NCBI GenBank assembly: GCA_943736015.1
Contig: OX031064.1
Span: 34,771,361 to 34,835,360, forward strand
From: Tridacna crocea
Taxonomy: Eukaryota > Mollusca > Bivalvia > Cardiida > Cardiidae
Direction: 5' to 3'
DNA: 64,000 bases
The position numbers and the translations under genes were made by a program. How positions within the stretch are numbered: the first letter of the stretch is position 1; each line of letters starts with the position of its first letter. Under the pieces are notes generated by a model, which had not been told where the DNA came from, did not search any database, and saw only the letters and a program-made list of their open reading frames with translations. Below are positions 11,435 through 21,648 of this stretch, piece by piece.

Positions 11435-11545
11435 AACCTTTTCCTGCCATGAGAGAACATGGATCTCATTTGCGGAGAGGGTAGTGAGCAAGATCAGCCT
11501 GCACATTCTTGTATTCCCATCTTGATTTACAGTTCTCGCTTCTCT
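11435..11545. mobile_element. H element, heavily decayed
   Basis: TTAAACCTTTTCCTGCC, then GCAAGATCAGCCTGCACATTC and ATCTTGATTTACAG, follow the H order with many mismatches. Assignment is tentative. Confidence 0.4.
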
Positions 11546-11864
11546 GTATGAAATTGAGAAACAGTATACAAATATACTGATATTGGTTCCAGCTTTTTTA
11601 TGCTCCAAAAATTATGGTTCAAACCCTTTACAAATACCGGTTTAAAACATCCACTCACTTAATAGATTTCGAAAACATATTGATGGAAAACTACTTTTTT
11701 CAGTTTGTTCCTTTAACTACAACGTTTTTATATTCAGTTTTTTTTTTGTGTATGTGGGGGTTGGGGTTGGGGGGGGGGGGGAAAGTATATGAATTTAGAT
11801 TATGCTCTGTGAAAAGTGATCTTGATGTATTTTCGTAAATTATCGACCCGGGTTAGGTTACAAG

Positions 11865-11994
11865 TGCTGTCCATGCAGATTGGCCTATATCGAAACTTTG
11901 TTTGCTGTTGGGCTTTTTCTGCGTGTCAAAGGACCATTCTACATTGCGATTCAATTTTTCCTCAGACAAAGTACATCATATGGATCCATAATTA
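11865..11994. mobile_element. I1 element, right half
   Basis: Aligns with the distal part of the I1 copy at 55.4 kb: a TATCGAAACTTTG-like block, then GTCAAAGGACCA, then ATATGGATCCATAATTAT-like. The hairpin half is mostly missing. Confidence 0.5.
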
Positions 11995-12222
11995 TCAACC
12001 CTTTCCCAAATGACAAATTTTAGACTGTCCTAAACTCAAAGTGTTTGCAGATGACAATTTTGAATTTAATGAGAATGGCGGAAAGTTTTTCGATATGCTA
12101 GAAAACACTGTGGGAAAAGGAGAAATTGCTCGTTACCAGCAATTTCTCCTTTTCCCACAGTGTTTCCTAAAGACTTGTACTGCAGACACGTAAAAACCAG
12201 GGCTTGTTTGGGAAAGAGTTAA
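11995..12222. mobile_element. A2 element
   Basis: The left boundary is degenerate (TCAA), the right is TTAA at 12219-12222. The hairpin core has AATTGCTCGTTACCAGCAAT, so one arm carries the A1-type CCAGC. This leaves a mismatch in an otherwise perfect stem. Confidence 0.85.
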
Positions 12223-12425
12223 ATGACTTGCTCGGTGTAATGCGTTACTTAGATGCATTTAAGCCCCCGTGTGCCACAGAACGGCTCACTTCCTTATCGT
12301 CATTGGGTCACTAACACACGAAGGATAGTCTTGAAAGAGTAGTCTGAATTGTAATAAGCTGCAACTAAAACTAGAGCACAGACAGAAACATTATAGAGAG
12401 TGAAAGAAAAAGGAAAAAAGTAGTT

Positions 12426-12679
12426 CCGGTGTAATGCAGAGAAATGACCTTCCCCTACAAAATGACCCGGGTCATTATTATACGTAGAGAAATGACCCAA
12501 AAAGTCATTTTTACAACATAGAGGAATGACCCGGGACATAATTCTACATAGAGAAATGACCCTCTCTATGTAGAATAATGATCCAGTCATTCCTCTATGA
12601 ATATGGGTCATTCGTCTACGTAGAGAAATGACCCATGGGTCATTTTGTAGGGGAGAGTCATTTCTCTGCATTGCACCGG
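12426..12679. mobile_element. G element, expanded copy
   Basis: CCGG-bounded, 254 bp. Between the inverted ends lie alternating palindromic units built from CTACGTAGAGAAATGACC and its complement, more of them than in the copy at 10.2 kb. A 128-codon minus-strand frame here is an artefact of the array. Confidence 0.85.
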
Positions 12680-12820
12680 CAAACATTTTAAAACTATATC
12701 ATCACTAGTGATGATACGATATCGTCACTTATAGATGCTATTCACTGTGAAAAAATGAAAAAAAAAAATGATACACTGATAAATCCCAGAAAATCTCCCA
12801 TAGGAATACAATAAAACTTT

Positions 12821-13021
12821 TTAACCATTTACCAAAACATTTGCAGACATCTGATTAAACGTAACTCAAAACTTGCAAATTGTTTTGGGAAGGGTAGAAA
12901 ACATTGTTGGAAAAAGAGAAAATGCTGGTTACTAGCATTTTCTCCTCCTTTTCCAACAATGTTTTCAAAAGCTCCATTACTAAAGTTTGTTAAAAGCCGG
13001 GATTGTATGATAAATGATTAA
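12821..13021. mobile_element. A1 element
   Basis: TTAA at 12821-12824 and 13018-13021. Slightly shortened at the left subterminal region. The hairpin has a 3-bp insertion in one arm (TCTCCTCCTTTTCC). Confidence 0.8.
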
Positions 13022-13077
13022 GTCCAATCAGAGATATTAATGCTGTTATTATCAATGAAGTTTTCATAATCATTATG

Positions 13078-13269
13078 GCCCGTATTCACCAACCATTCTT
13101 GAGAATATTCTTAGTCTCATTCTCCAAGGTTTTCTAAATTTGTAAGTAAAACAACTTCTGATTGGCTAAACCATTCGGTTTAGCCAATCAGAAGCTGTGT
13201 TACTTACAAAGGTAGAAAATTCTGGAGAATAACATAAAGAACGTTCTTAAGAATGGTTAGTGAATACGG
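13078..13269. mobile_element. C element
   Basis: Ends GGCCCGTATTCACCAACCA and TGGTTAGTGAATACGGC. The central stem is CTGATTGGCTAAACC / GGTTTAGCCAATCAG. Confidence 0.85.
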
Positions 13270-13465
13270 CAGGACGACTGAATGACAAAGACAATCTGGT
13301 GGAATGCTATTGAAAAAAAACCTCCCCCCCACACACACACACTTTGAAATTACCACGCTAGAAATAGATACAATAAAAATAAAGTCTTCTACAAATTGCT
13401 CATTATTTCTTTACACAAGACATCTAAATCCCCTAAGAATCTGTAGTCTCAACAAGTAGACGTTG

Positions 13466-13562
13466 TTAAAATCTTTGCCAAACGCCAGACCCACTCATAT
13501 CGAAAGCCTTTACCGGCGACAAACTTACTGTAGCTCATAATGGTATAGATTGACTATTACTG
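13466..13562. mobile_element. A-family left-end fragment
   Basis: GTTAAAATCTTTGCCAAACG, then a CATATCGAAAGCC block, matches the non-hairpin side of A. The hairpin is absent. Confidence 0.45.
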
Positions 13563-13722
13563 GAAGAAAAAAAAAATGTTTATTTCAATCCTTATCTTTG
13601 GCAAGATGATAAGACCACGTTTTTGTTATTCAGGGTGGATATAATACAAAAACTAAACGTAACTATCATTTTAGGAATAGTACTATATACAAATGTTATC
13701 AGTCGTTTTTTTTAAACATGTC

Positions 13723-13941
13723 TTAACCCTTTAGGGCACAGTTCCGAGTATAAGGAAAGTTTTGGCAATGCTGTAGAAAATGAGAAAATCATCATTTTCT
13801 CTTTCTCTTTCTTACAATGTTTTCTATTCGTCTAGGATCAAATTTGAATTTTTTGTCACATTTAATAAAAATTATGTTGTTGTCTGCATATGTCTTTCAT
13901 TTTGGATAAGTGCAAAATTTTCTCTCTTTGTAAAGAGTTAG
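13723..13941. mobile_element. A-family copy, decayed
   Basis: Left TTAA at 13723-13726. The central hairpin is reduced to GAGAAAATCATCATTTTCTC. The distal TGTCTGCATATGTCTTTCAT and TTTGTAAAGAGTTA end is still recognisable. Confidence 0.65.
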
Positions 13942-13998
13942 ACCTTCACTTTCAATGACGACGAAACTTTTTTTTTGAGTTCATAGTGAAAACACAAA

Positions 13999-14347
13999 AA
14001 GCAGAATGTTTGATTGTGTATTGCCTACGAATAGCAAAATGTTTGGTTGTGTGTTGCCTACCAAAAGCAAAATGTTTGGTTGTGTATTGCCTACGAAAAG
14101 CAAAATGTTTGGTTGTGTCCTGCCCACGAAAAGCAAACTGTTTGGTTGCGTGTTGCCTTTACCTAACAAAATTCATTTGTTGTATTTCCTACAACTTGCA
14201 GAATATTGGTTGTGTGTCTCCTTTGACAAGCAAAATGTAATGTTGCGTTGCCTACTCATTGCCAATAGCCTATGCCTAGAAAATATTTGGATTATGTATT
14301 GCATACGAGTAGCAAAGTTTCTTGATTGTATGTTACCTAAAACTAGC
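13999..14347. repeat. 33-bp minisatellite, decaying rightward
   Basis: GTTTGGTTGTGT-type units recur with an exact 33-bp period at 14041, 14074 and 14107. They lose regularity after about 14190 but still echo GCAAAATGT and GCCTAC to about 14347. Because 33 is divisible by three, one plus-strand frame encodes an 11-residue repeat (MFGCVLPTKSK). I regard this as a by-product of the period; the frame has no other coding evidence. Confidence 0.8.
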
Positions 14348-14563
14348 AAATTTTAGTTCAATGACTGTTACTTCGTTTATTGATGATGTGTGGTTATGTA
14401 CGGCTTGCCTGCAGAAAATATTTTTATTTGTGATTACTTGTTTGTAGCAACTTCTGTGCGTAATAGGATGTTTTGCTTGTGTGTACATGTAGCAATGTTC
14501 TTTAATTTAGGTTGTCAAACAAAAATATCCAGAAATCTGTAAACCAGCACGGGTTAATGACAA

Positions 14564-15072
14564 GTTTGCTTCTTTAAAAAAGAAGACAGGAGAGGTCAGC
14601 ATCAATGTTTTCAAATAGTTTATTGGCTTTTAATTTCAATACATTTTGGTACATGTAAACAAACAAGTAAAAAACCCACCGCGTAGAAACCTTATAATTA
14701 AGCTTTACGTGGCGGTCACTTGTCACTTGTCGCTTTTTCAGGTTTCATGATCTTGTCCAGCAGTGTACTTTCTCTTTTTTAACGAAATTCTTTTTTTTTT
14801 GCTGCTTAGATTTATTTACTTGTTGGAAAATTACAATTATTTGAGGAGTCATTTGCAGACATGGCAAATTGATTTAACAAATATTTTTCTGATATTCTTC
14901 ATATAAAAATAAACCACGCCTATTTCCTGTTTCGGTTTTTTGATTTCGCTTTATTTACAAAACGATGGCGAAACAGACTGTGTATCAGTACAATTTTGCA
15001 AATTCAGCAAATTCTGTGGCAGTCTGCCTTTTAAACTAACCACTGTTGGAGAGGTCTGATGACCTCTCCAAT
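14564..15072. mobile_element. E element, uninterrupted copy
   Basis: About 500 bp, present as a reverse complement at 18524-19413. Shared blocks include GGAGAGGTCAGC near one end, ATGTTTTCAAAT, TTTTAATTTCAATA, CGCGTAGAAACC, ACAATTATTTGAGGAGTCAT and a terminal small hairpin GGAGAGGTCTGATGACCTCT. Homology extends slightly past the GGAGAGGTC block at the left, so the exact end is uncertain. No coding frame. Confidence 0.75.
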
Positions 15073-15521
15073 TAAAGTGCCTTTCAAGATGAGCTGTTTT
15101 TAAGCAAATTAACTTTTTTCCTTTTTGCCCTGTGAACCAGGACTTAGTAGAAATTGAATATAGAATCATTCAGGAATTCAATTTAATAGGGGTTAGGGTA
15201 AGACGTTACGTCAATGACATTTACTTTTATTTGATTGTTCCAGTGTCTGGAGATAAGACGATAAACAAAAGAGTGGCTCTCTGAGATAAAGTGGTTTCAA
15301 GCATCCTATTAATGCATTTTACAAAGAAAATTGTCACACAACATGGACTCATTTTGTCTAATAACCGAGTGAATTATGGCGAAAAATGTTCTTCTACTTG
15401 CAGAATATCTATACTGAGAGCGCAGACTGACATTGGTCGTTACATTTGCATAGGGCTTAAATCATCTTTTGCAGACCTTGTCTCAAATGTTACATAATCT
15501 AAGCCATCATTTCAACTACAT
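15070..15521. other. Unassigned intergenic stretch
   Basis: Nothing recognised between the E element and the next A element. Confidence 0.45.
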
Positions 15522-16308
15522 TTAACCCTTTACCACATGGCAAATTTTAGATCTATCCAATCTAAGAGCATTGCTGATGACAATTTCACGGTGGCTCAAA
15601 TGACGCAATCTTTCTTTGATAGGGTAGAAAACTTTGTGGGAAAAGGAGAAAATGCTGATTACAAGCATTTTCTTCCTTTTCAAACATTGTTTGTAAAAGG
15701 ATTCTTCCTCAGGGTCGTGAAAAGTTGTCATTTTGTGGTAAGGGGCATCTTCGCGAGCCAAGGTTACGCTCACTACGTCTATTTGACCTTGGCGGATCGA
15801 GCCCGATTTTGAGATTCCCGCAATACGCCTCCTATCGGATACTGGTTATTATACCCTTTACATCATATTTCTTATAGTCAATAAAATATCCTTTTACAAA
15901 CTGCTTACGAATACAATAATTCAACATGAAGCAATAACCACAAACGTGCTTCGACATTCCATGGTCAGGCGCTGGGATATAGCCTAAAACCTCCGATAAC
16001 TGATTGGTCACACTGAAACTTTCTATGAATATTGTTCGTCTACGTTTTTCGATAATAAATTATTACAGATCCTGCACACATCCACGGAGGTATGCATGTT
16101 TACCTTCTGTTTTTATCAGAAAGGTCGCGACCTTGTTCTATTTTTATCAAAGATGAAATGCTACGAGCGATTTGATTCGTGCAGTTGGAGCTAGCTGCAA
16201 CCAATGAAAATGAGTATGGGGGAATGTAGAAATCAAGCTTAATCTGCGTAGGGTACAGTAGCGTAGTTGATCATCACCCTTGGCTTGCGAAGATGGGTAA
16301 GGGGTTAA
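15522..16308. mobile_element. A1 element interrupted by a D insertion
   Basis: TTAA at 15522-15525. The hairpin at about 15628-15692 is partly eroded. The D element enters 4 bp short of the A terminus, so the A sequence GGTAAGGGG is duplicated either side of D and the terminal TTAA is found at 16305-16308. A further A-end fragment may follow to about 16371. Confidence 0.8.
15746..16295. mobile_element. D element, long form, nested in A
   Basis: Bounded by CATCTTCGCGAGCCAAGG and its near complement CCTTGGCTTGCGAAGATG. A perfect 9-bp target duplication GGTAAGGGG lies at 15737-15745 and 16296-16304. This 550-bp form carries a middle region shared with the copy at 55.7 kb (for example GATTGGTCACACTGAAACTT) but lacking in the 400-bp copies. 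The 9-bp duplication fits Mutator-like or Merlin-like elements among known groups; no transposase is seen. Confidence 0.85.
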
Positions 16309-16399
16309 TTAACTTTTGTCATTTAGAAGTGTTTCCAATTTGGCCAATTCTAAAATTTTGTCATTGAGTGAAGGGATATATACAGATGGTTGAAACCCT

Positions 16400-16530
16400 G
16401 CGTTATTTGGTACAGAGTCAGGTACCCGTCAATGTAGATCCAAGGTTAGACAGGTTATAAAGCACGATATATGCTATCTGATCTAGATCTAGATTTATAC
16501 CCCTCTGGAAAAATCCCCAAGATATCCCCA
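16400..16530. mobile_element. H element, decayed
   Basis: AATGTAGATCCAAGGTTAGA and GATCTAGATCTAGATTTATA with CCCTCTGG resemble the H stem, but the GACTGCAC core has been lost. Confidence 0.35.
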
Positions 16531-16680
16531 CCGTTCAACGAATAACTAATTAATACGAAGACGCTTAAAGATCCAATATGTCTATTAATGGTCCTAGAGC
16601 CGACTGCATAAGGAGCTTGCGATAGACATGGTTATTTATAGACCATATACTTTCTAAATGTCTGGTCAATTGTCATTCAC

Positions 16681-16909
16681 TTAACTCTTTACAAAACGAC
16701 AACTTTTCAGACTGGTTCAAATTGAAAGCACTTGTAGACGACAAAATAAACGAAACTCAAAAATGGACATTTGTTTCCAGCAGATTAGAAAACATGGTGG
16801 GAAATGGAGAAAATGCTGGTTACCAGCATTTTCTCCTTTTCCCACCATGTTTTCAAAAGGCTTCTATCTCAGGGTCATAAAAACCTGGGATTGTTTTGGA
16901 AAGGGTTAA
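16681..16909. mobile_element. A1 element, first of a head-to-tail pair
   Basis: TTAA at 16681-16684 and 16906-16909. The hairpin is perfect apart from one stem variant in which both arms changed to CCACCATG / CATGGTGG, a compensatory pair. Confidence 0.9.
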
Positions 16910-17134
16910 CTCTTTACCAGATGACAAAATTTTAGACTTGTCCAAATTGACAGCATTTGCAGACTACAAAATAAACGTAACTCAAAAATTGACACTTGAC
17001 CTTAGATTAATAGAAAACTTTATGGGAAAAGGAGAAAATGCTGGCTATCAGCATTTTCTCCTTTTCCCACGATGTTTTCAGATGGCTCCTTCCTCTGGGT
17101 CGTAAAAAACAGGGATTGTTTGGTGAAAGATTGA
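16906..17134. mobile_element. A1 element, second of a head-to-tail pair
   Basis: Shares the TTAA at 16906-16909 with the preceding copy and has the same orientation. The right terminus is degenerate (GGTGAAAGATTGAG). Confidence 0.8.
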
Positions 17135-17165
17135 GAATAACCCTCTCTCTTGTCTTCTCGAATGC

Positions 17166-17680
17166 CTAACCCTTTAAAAGACTACCAAAATTCAGATTTG
17201 CCTAAGTTAACATCTTCGCGAGCCAAATTACGATCACTACGTGGATCTTACCTTGGCTGATTGAGCCCGATTTCGAGATTCCTGCGATGCGCCCTCTATT
17301 GGATGCTGGTTATTACCCCCCTTTACACCATATTTCTGAAAGCTAATGAAATATCGTTTTACAAACCGCTTATGAATACAATTATTCAACATGAAGCGAT
17401 AAACAGACATCCACGTGGGTTTCCATGTTTACCTTCTATTCGAAAGGTCGCGACCTTATTCTATTTTTATCAAAGATGAAATGCTAAGAGCGATTTCATT
17501 CGTTGCAGTTAGAGCTGGCTGCATCCAATGAAAAAGCGTATCGGGGGAATGTAGAAATCAAGCTCGATCCGCCAAGGGTAGAGTAGCGTAGTGAATCGTA
17601 AGCCTTGGCTTGCGAAGATGAAGTTAAAGACTGTTTAGCAAACGTGACGTAAATGATGGAATTTGTCTTGGTAAACATAC
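17166..17680. mobile_element. A-family remnant split by D
   Basis: TAACCCTTTAAAAGACTACC to CCTAAGTTAA before D, and AAGTTAAAGACTG after it, resemble the left end of A. The hairpin is not preserved. Confidence 0.5.
17211..17620. mobile_element. D element, short form
   Basis: About 410 bp from CATCTTCGCGAGCCAAAT to GGCTTGCGAAGATG. Only a 7-bp flanking match (AAGTTAA, 17204-17210 and 17621-17627) is visible, so the 9-bp duplication has probably decayed. Confidence 0.85.
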
Positions 17681-17739
17681 TTTCACATACATGAAAGAAC
17701 GCCCAGAAATGGTAGACTACAATTTCTGGATAAACCCTT

Positions 17740-17862
17740 AAAACGCCTCAAATTTAAGATATTGTTGTAAAAATCATATTGCACGTTCAATGCAGTCCAA
17801 TCTTGACCTACATTGTTCGCAAAAACATAAGAAGTCACCATTAAAATGGTATACTGGATGTT
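17740..17862. mobile_element. H element, decayed
   Basis: GCACGTTCAATGCAGTCCAA, then TCTTGACCTACATTGTTCGC and CAAAAACATAAGAAGTC, follow the H right half and tail. Confidence 0.6.
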
Positions 17863-18107
17863 AGTTTGAATTGTTCAGATATAATTATTTTTTTTGTCAG
17901 TGTTAGTACGAGTATCTATACCAAAAATTCCTCATAGACCGCGGTAATTTATTTTGGGACAAATATTCTGAAGCTGAAAGTCTCGTGATAGATTTTGTCG
18001 GTAATTTGATTGGTAAATGCATTACAAAATAAAATCCGTTGTGTATTTTGTAAAGGATAAATGGACTGAGCAGGAAATTAAATTACATCGCTGTGGATAC
18101 GTTGGCA

Positions 18108-18337
18108 TTAACCCTTTCCAAAACAACAAATTTCGGACGTTTTAAAAATCGAAAGAGTTTGCAGATGACAATTTTAGATTTGGACAAAATGGCAAAAAAG
18201 TTCTTAAAAAGGGTAGAAAACACTGTGGGAAAAGGAGAAATTGCTCGTTACGAGCAATTTCTCCTTTTCCCACAGTGTTTTCTAAAGACTTGTACTGCAG
18301 ACACGTAAAAACCAGGGCTTGTTTGGGAAAGAATTAA
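18108..18337. mobile_element. A2 element
   Basis: TTAA at 18108-18111 and 18334-18337. The hairpin is perfect with the GCTCGTTACGAGC core and the CACTGTGGG / CCCACAGTG outer stem. This is the best A2 example. Confidence 0.9.
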
Positions 18338-18523
18338 CAGTTGTTTCGAAGGCGAAGCATTATATAAAAGGTCAACGAGGGCTTGGATATCATGTTTTAT
18401 AACAACGAATCAAACAACGTTTTTCTAACATTTTCTAAAGATAGAGTAGGAAAGACAAACAAAGTTACGCCGAGTAAAAATGCTCTTCCACTTATGTAAC
18501 GCTTGCTTAGTCTCGCGACGACT

Positions 18524-19413
18524 AATTGGAGAGGTCTTGAGACCTCAAAAGGCACACAACCACAGAATCTCAGAAATCATTTTCATACACAGTAGTTAGA
18601 TTTGTCATGGTTTTGTAAATAAAGCGAAACTAAAAAGCCGAAAAGGAAATTTATGTTGTTTAATTTTATATGACGAATTTCAGAAAAGATTTATTATATT
18701 AATTTGCCAGTGTTGCAAATGACTTCTCAAATAATTGTAATTTTTCATTAAGTAAATAAATCGAAGCAGAAGTAAGAATTAAAAAAAAAGCGAAAGAAGA
18801 CCGCTGGACAAGATCATGCGACTTGAAAACGTGCAAGAAAGTCAGATGAGCGACATGTAATGCATCTTCGCTAGCCAAGGTTACGATAACTACGTGGACC
18901 TTACCTTGGCTCATTGAGCCCGATTTCGAGATTCCTGCGATGCGCCCTCTATTGGATGCTGGTTGTTACCCCCATTTACATCATATTTCTAAAAGCCAAT
19001 GAAACATCGTTTTACAAACCGCTTACGAATGCACATAAAGCAATAAGCAGATATCCACGTGGGTTTCCAATTTTACCTTCTATTCGAAAGGTAGCGACCT
19101 TGTTCTATCTTTATCAAAGATGAAATGCTACGAGCGATTTGATTTGATGCAGTTAGAACTGGCTGCATCCAATGAAAAAGTGTATCGGGGAAATGTAAAA
19201 ATCAAGCTCGTTCCGCCAAGGGTAGAGTAGCGTAGTGAATCGTCAGCCTTGGCTTGCGAAGATGCATGTGAAGCATTTATAAGTGGTTTCTACGCGGCGG
19301 CTTTTTTACTTGTTTGTTTATATGTACCAAAATATATTGAAATTAAAAGCTAATAAACGATTTGAAAACATTTATGCTGACCTCTCCTGGTTTCTTTTGT
19401 AAAGAAGCCAACT
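18524..19413. mobile_element. E element, inverted copy carrying a nested D
   Basis: Reverse-complement counterpart of 14564-15072. The E sequence runs to 18862, is broken by D, then resumes at 19265 (GTTTCTACGCGG onward). The uninterrupted copy supplies an empty site with a single CACGTAAAG-like sequence where this copy has two flanking versions. Confidence 0.8.
18863..19264. mobile_element. D element, short form, nested in E
   Basis: 402 bp, CATCTTCGCTAGCCAAGG to CTTGGCTTGCGAAGATG. The flanking 9-mers are CATGTAATG (18854-18862) and CATGTGAAG (19265-19273), two mismatches. Confidence 0.9.
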
Positions 19414-19495
19414 TGTTTTGAAACAAGATGGCCATGTAAAAGAATACATAGGCCATAAAAATAAGTATTAATGAATATCAAGTACGTGAATGAAC

Positions 19496-19522
19496 GAGAG
19501 AGAGAGAGAGAGAGAGAGAGAG
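19496..19522. repeat. (GA)n microsatellite
   Basis: About 13 uninterrupted dinucleotides. Confidence 0.95.
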
Positions 19523-19575
19523 GTTAGGACGAAAGGAGGGACAGAAACTGTACGCACATACACCGAAAAAAAACT

Positions 19576-19791
19576 TTAACTCTATACGACAGAAACTCAA
19601 CTGTTAACGAAAAAGGCATTTGAAAAGTTTATGGAAAAAAGAAGACAAGCGACCAGCATTTTCTTATTTTTGTACAATTTTTTCTATCCGTTCAAAAACA
19701 TATCCTATCATTTGTTCACACTGAATTTGTCGTCTGCAAATACTTTCAAATTAGACAAGTCTAAAACTTTGTCGTTTGATAAAGTGTTTAA
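19576..19791. mobile_element. A-family copy, decayed
   Basis: TTAA at 19576-19579 and 19788-19791. The hairpin survives only as GAAGACAAGC/ACCAGCATTTTC. The distal end TTTGTCGTTTGATAAAGTG is intact. Confidence 0.7.
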
Positions 19792-19961
19792 AAAACCTAT
19801 CTGAAGGCGACTGAATGAACTAAATGTTGGATTCCATACTCACCTGCGGCGTCGTCTTTATGTGCTGGATTGTCCTTGAGAGAGGCACTGCAAAGCATTA
19901 GCTTAGTGCTGGCAAAACTCGGAATAATCGAGCTTCCGTCGTGATATATCTGCAATACTGT

Positions 19962-20190
19962 TTAACTCTTCACCAAACGACAAAATATTAGACTGGTTCA
20001 AATTGGAAGCATTTGCAGACGACAAAATAAAGGTGACTGAAAAAGTGAAATTTGTTCTGGGAAGGATGGAAAACACTGTGGGAAAAGGAGAAAATGCTGG
20101 TTACCAGCATTTTCTCCTTTTCCTACAGTGTTTTCAAAAGGCCTCTTTCTCAGGGGCGTCAAAAGTAGGGATTGTGTGGTAATGGGTTAA
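19962..20190. mobile_element. A1 element, well preserved
   Basis: TTAA at 19962-19965 and 20187-20190. The outer stem uses AACACTGTGGG with CCTACAGTGTT, matching the A2-style base pair inside an A1 element. Confidence 0.9.
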
Positions 20191-20264
20191 CTTGGCTTTG
20201 AACACTTAGTACCGAAACTGCTCATGAATATTTCAAGCTGTAAAAAAACCCCTTTTTGCTATTT

Positions 20265-20408
20265 CAATTTCGGATGGGGGAGGGGGGCGATATCTTCTTA
20301 TCGGACGAAGTAGATCCAAGATCAGACCACATTCTGCGTGCTAGCTGATCTTGATCTATATTGTCAGCAAATGGTCCTCGAGTTGCGCTCAGCAGCATTA
20401 GGGTTAAA
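20265..20408. mobile_element. H element
   Basis: ATCGGACGAAGTAGATCC, an eroded hairpin, CTGATCTTGATCTATATTGT, and a tail ending CAGCATTAGGGTTAA. Confidence 0.65.
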
Positions 20409-20547
20409 CATATTCAAAAATTCAAATGAGCCATAAGTTTAGTTTAAACATATTTCTATTCAACAAGAAGAAATAGGGTTGGACCACAAGTTCTTTCAAC
20501 TTAGAATCAGTCCTTTCCCTGCAATACATTCAATACAAATTCAATGG

Positions 20548-20606
20548 CATAAAAAACACACGCACATGCTCACACATCACACACACATATACACACACAA
20601 GCAGAG

Positions 20607-20680
<74 letters not shown>
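20548..20680. repeat. Compound (CA)n / (GA)n microsatellite
   Basis: Interrupted CA repeats lead into an unbroken (GA) run of about 62 bp at 20619-20680. Confidence 0.95.
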
Positions 20681-20683
<3 letters not shown>

Positions 20684-20979
20684 ATTATAGAAAACAAGAT
20701 GGTGATCTCTGAAGAATGTTGATGCTCTAATAAGCAGTAAAAAGTAGAACTGCTACAAATGAAAAGTAATTACACAAAACGCTTGGTATCTCGAATGTAT
20801 GAGTGAACTGCCTCAAAAACGGTAAACAGTTTTGTTCGTAACTCAAGTTGGTATTTCCAAACAGTAATTTGTGAACGCTCAAAGGCCATTGCTCTGCCCA
20901 AAGGGGCTTCATGTATTCTCGTGATCCATGGTACCAAGCAAGTTATTACATAATCAAGAACCCAAAATATACAGTTTGG

Positions 20980-21208
20980 TTAATATTTTACTCCATAGAT
21001 GCTCATTTCTACGCATTGTTTGTAGGAGCCTTTGGAAAACATTGTGACAAAAGGTGAAATTGCTCGTTACGAGCAACTTCACCTTTTGCCATGATGTTTT
21101 CTACACTATCGAAAGGTGTCATATACACATAAGAAACAGCTTCATCCTTGCTGTTACTTAGGGTCAATTAGAGATACCATAGAAATGCCTTATGGGGTAA
21201 AGGGTTAA
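20980..21208. mobile_element. A3 element (CTCCATAG end)
   Basis: TTAA at 20980-20983 and 21205-21208. The left end is TTTTACTCCATAGATGCTCA. The stem is GACAAAAGGTGAA with TTCACCTTTTGCCA around a GCTCGTTACGAGC core. The A3 stem sequence differs from A1/A2 yet remains paired. Confidence 0.85.
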
Positions 21209-21225
21209 TAACCGACTTAATCATA

Positions 21226-21357
21226 AAGTAGACCAGTCCGTGGACATTCACAAAGTTGAAAAGTTGCGAAACGTTTCGGCCTATGTAAGCCTGTGTGGAC
21301 TGCGCAGGCTAATCGGGGTCGATACTTTTCGCAGATGCATTTAGCCCCCTTTTCACA
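21226..21357. mobile_element. I1 element joined to an A3 half
   Basis: AAGTTGCGAAACGTTTCGGC, GGACTGCGCAGGCTAATC and CATTTAGCCCCCTTTTCACAG are I1. The sequence then switches directly to A3. Confidence 0.7.
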
Positions 21358-21482
21358 GTTCACCTTTTGTCACAATGTTTTCTATGCTATCAAAAGGTGT
21401 CATATACACATAAGAAACGGCTTCATCCTTGCCGTTAGGGTCAATGAGAGATACCATAGAAATGCTTCATGGGGTAAAGAGG
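21358..21482. mobile_element. A3 element, right half only
   Basis: Begins TTCACCTTTTGTCACAATG, a few bases right of the A3 hairpin centre, and runs to GGGGTAAAGAGGTAA. It is nearly identical to the right half of the copy at 21.1 kb; the left arm is absent. Confidence 0.8.
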
Positions 21483-21610
21483 TAAGGAAACAAAAATAGT
21501 ATACTGCTATGGTCATGTGTCAACCATGTGGGTTATCGTGAAGTGGTAAAATTGATAAACTCTTTGAATTTTATAATATTTATCATGTCTGCGCACAGAA
21601 CGATGTATGA

Positions 21611-21616
21611 TTTATT
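21611..21616 (-). terminator. Possible poly(A) signal of the receptor gene
   Basis: The minus strand reads AATAAA about 33 bases after the receptor stop codon. If used, the 3' UTR would be very short. There is no transcript evidence here. Confidence 0.35.
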
Positions 21617-21648
21617 GAGCTGTCATGGAGAAATGACATTGTCGTAGG

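Noticed and set aside
12300-12686. 128-codon minus-strand open frame
   Set aside because: It is a translation of the G element array; similar frames appear in other G copies for the same reason.
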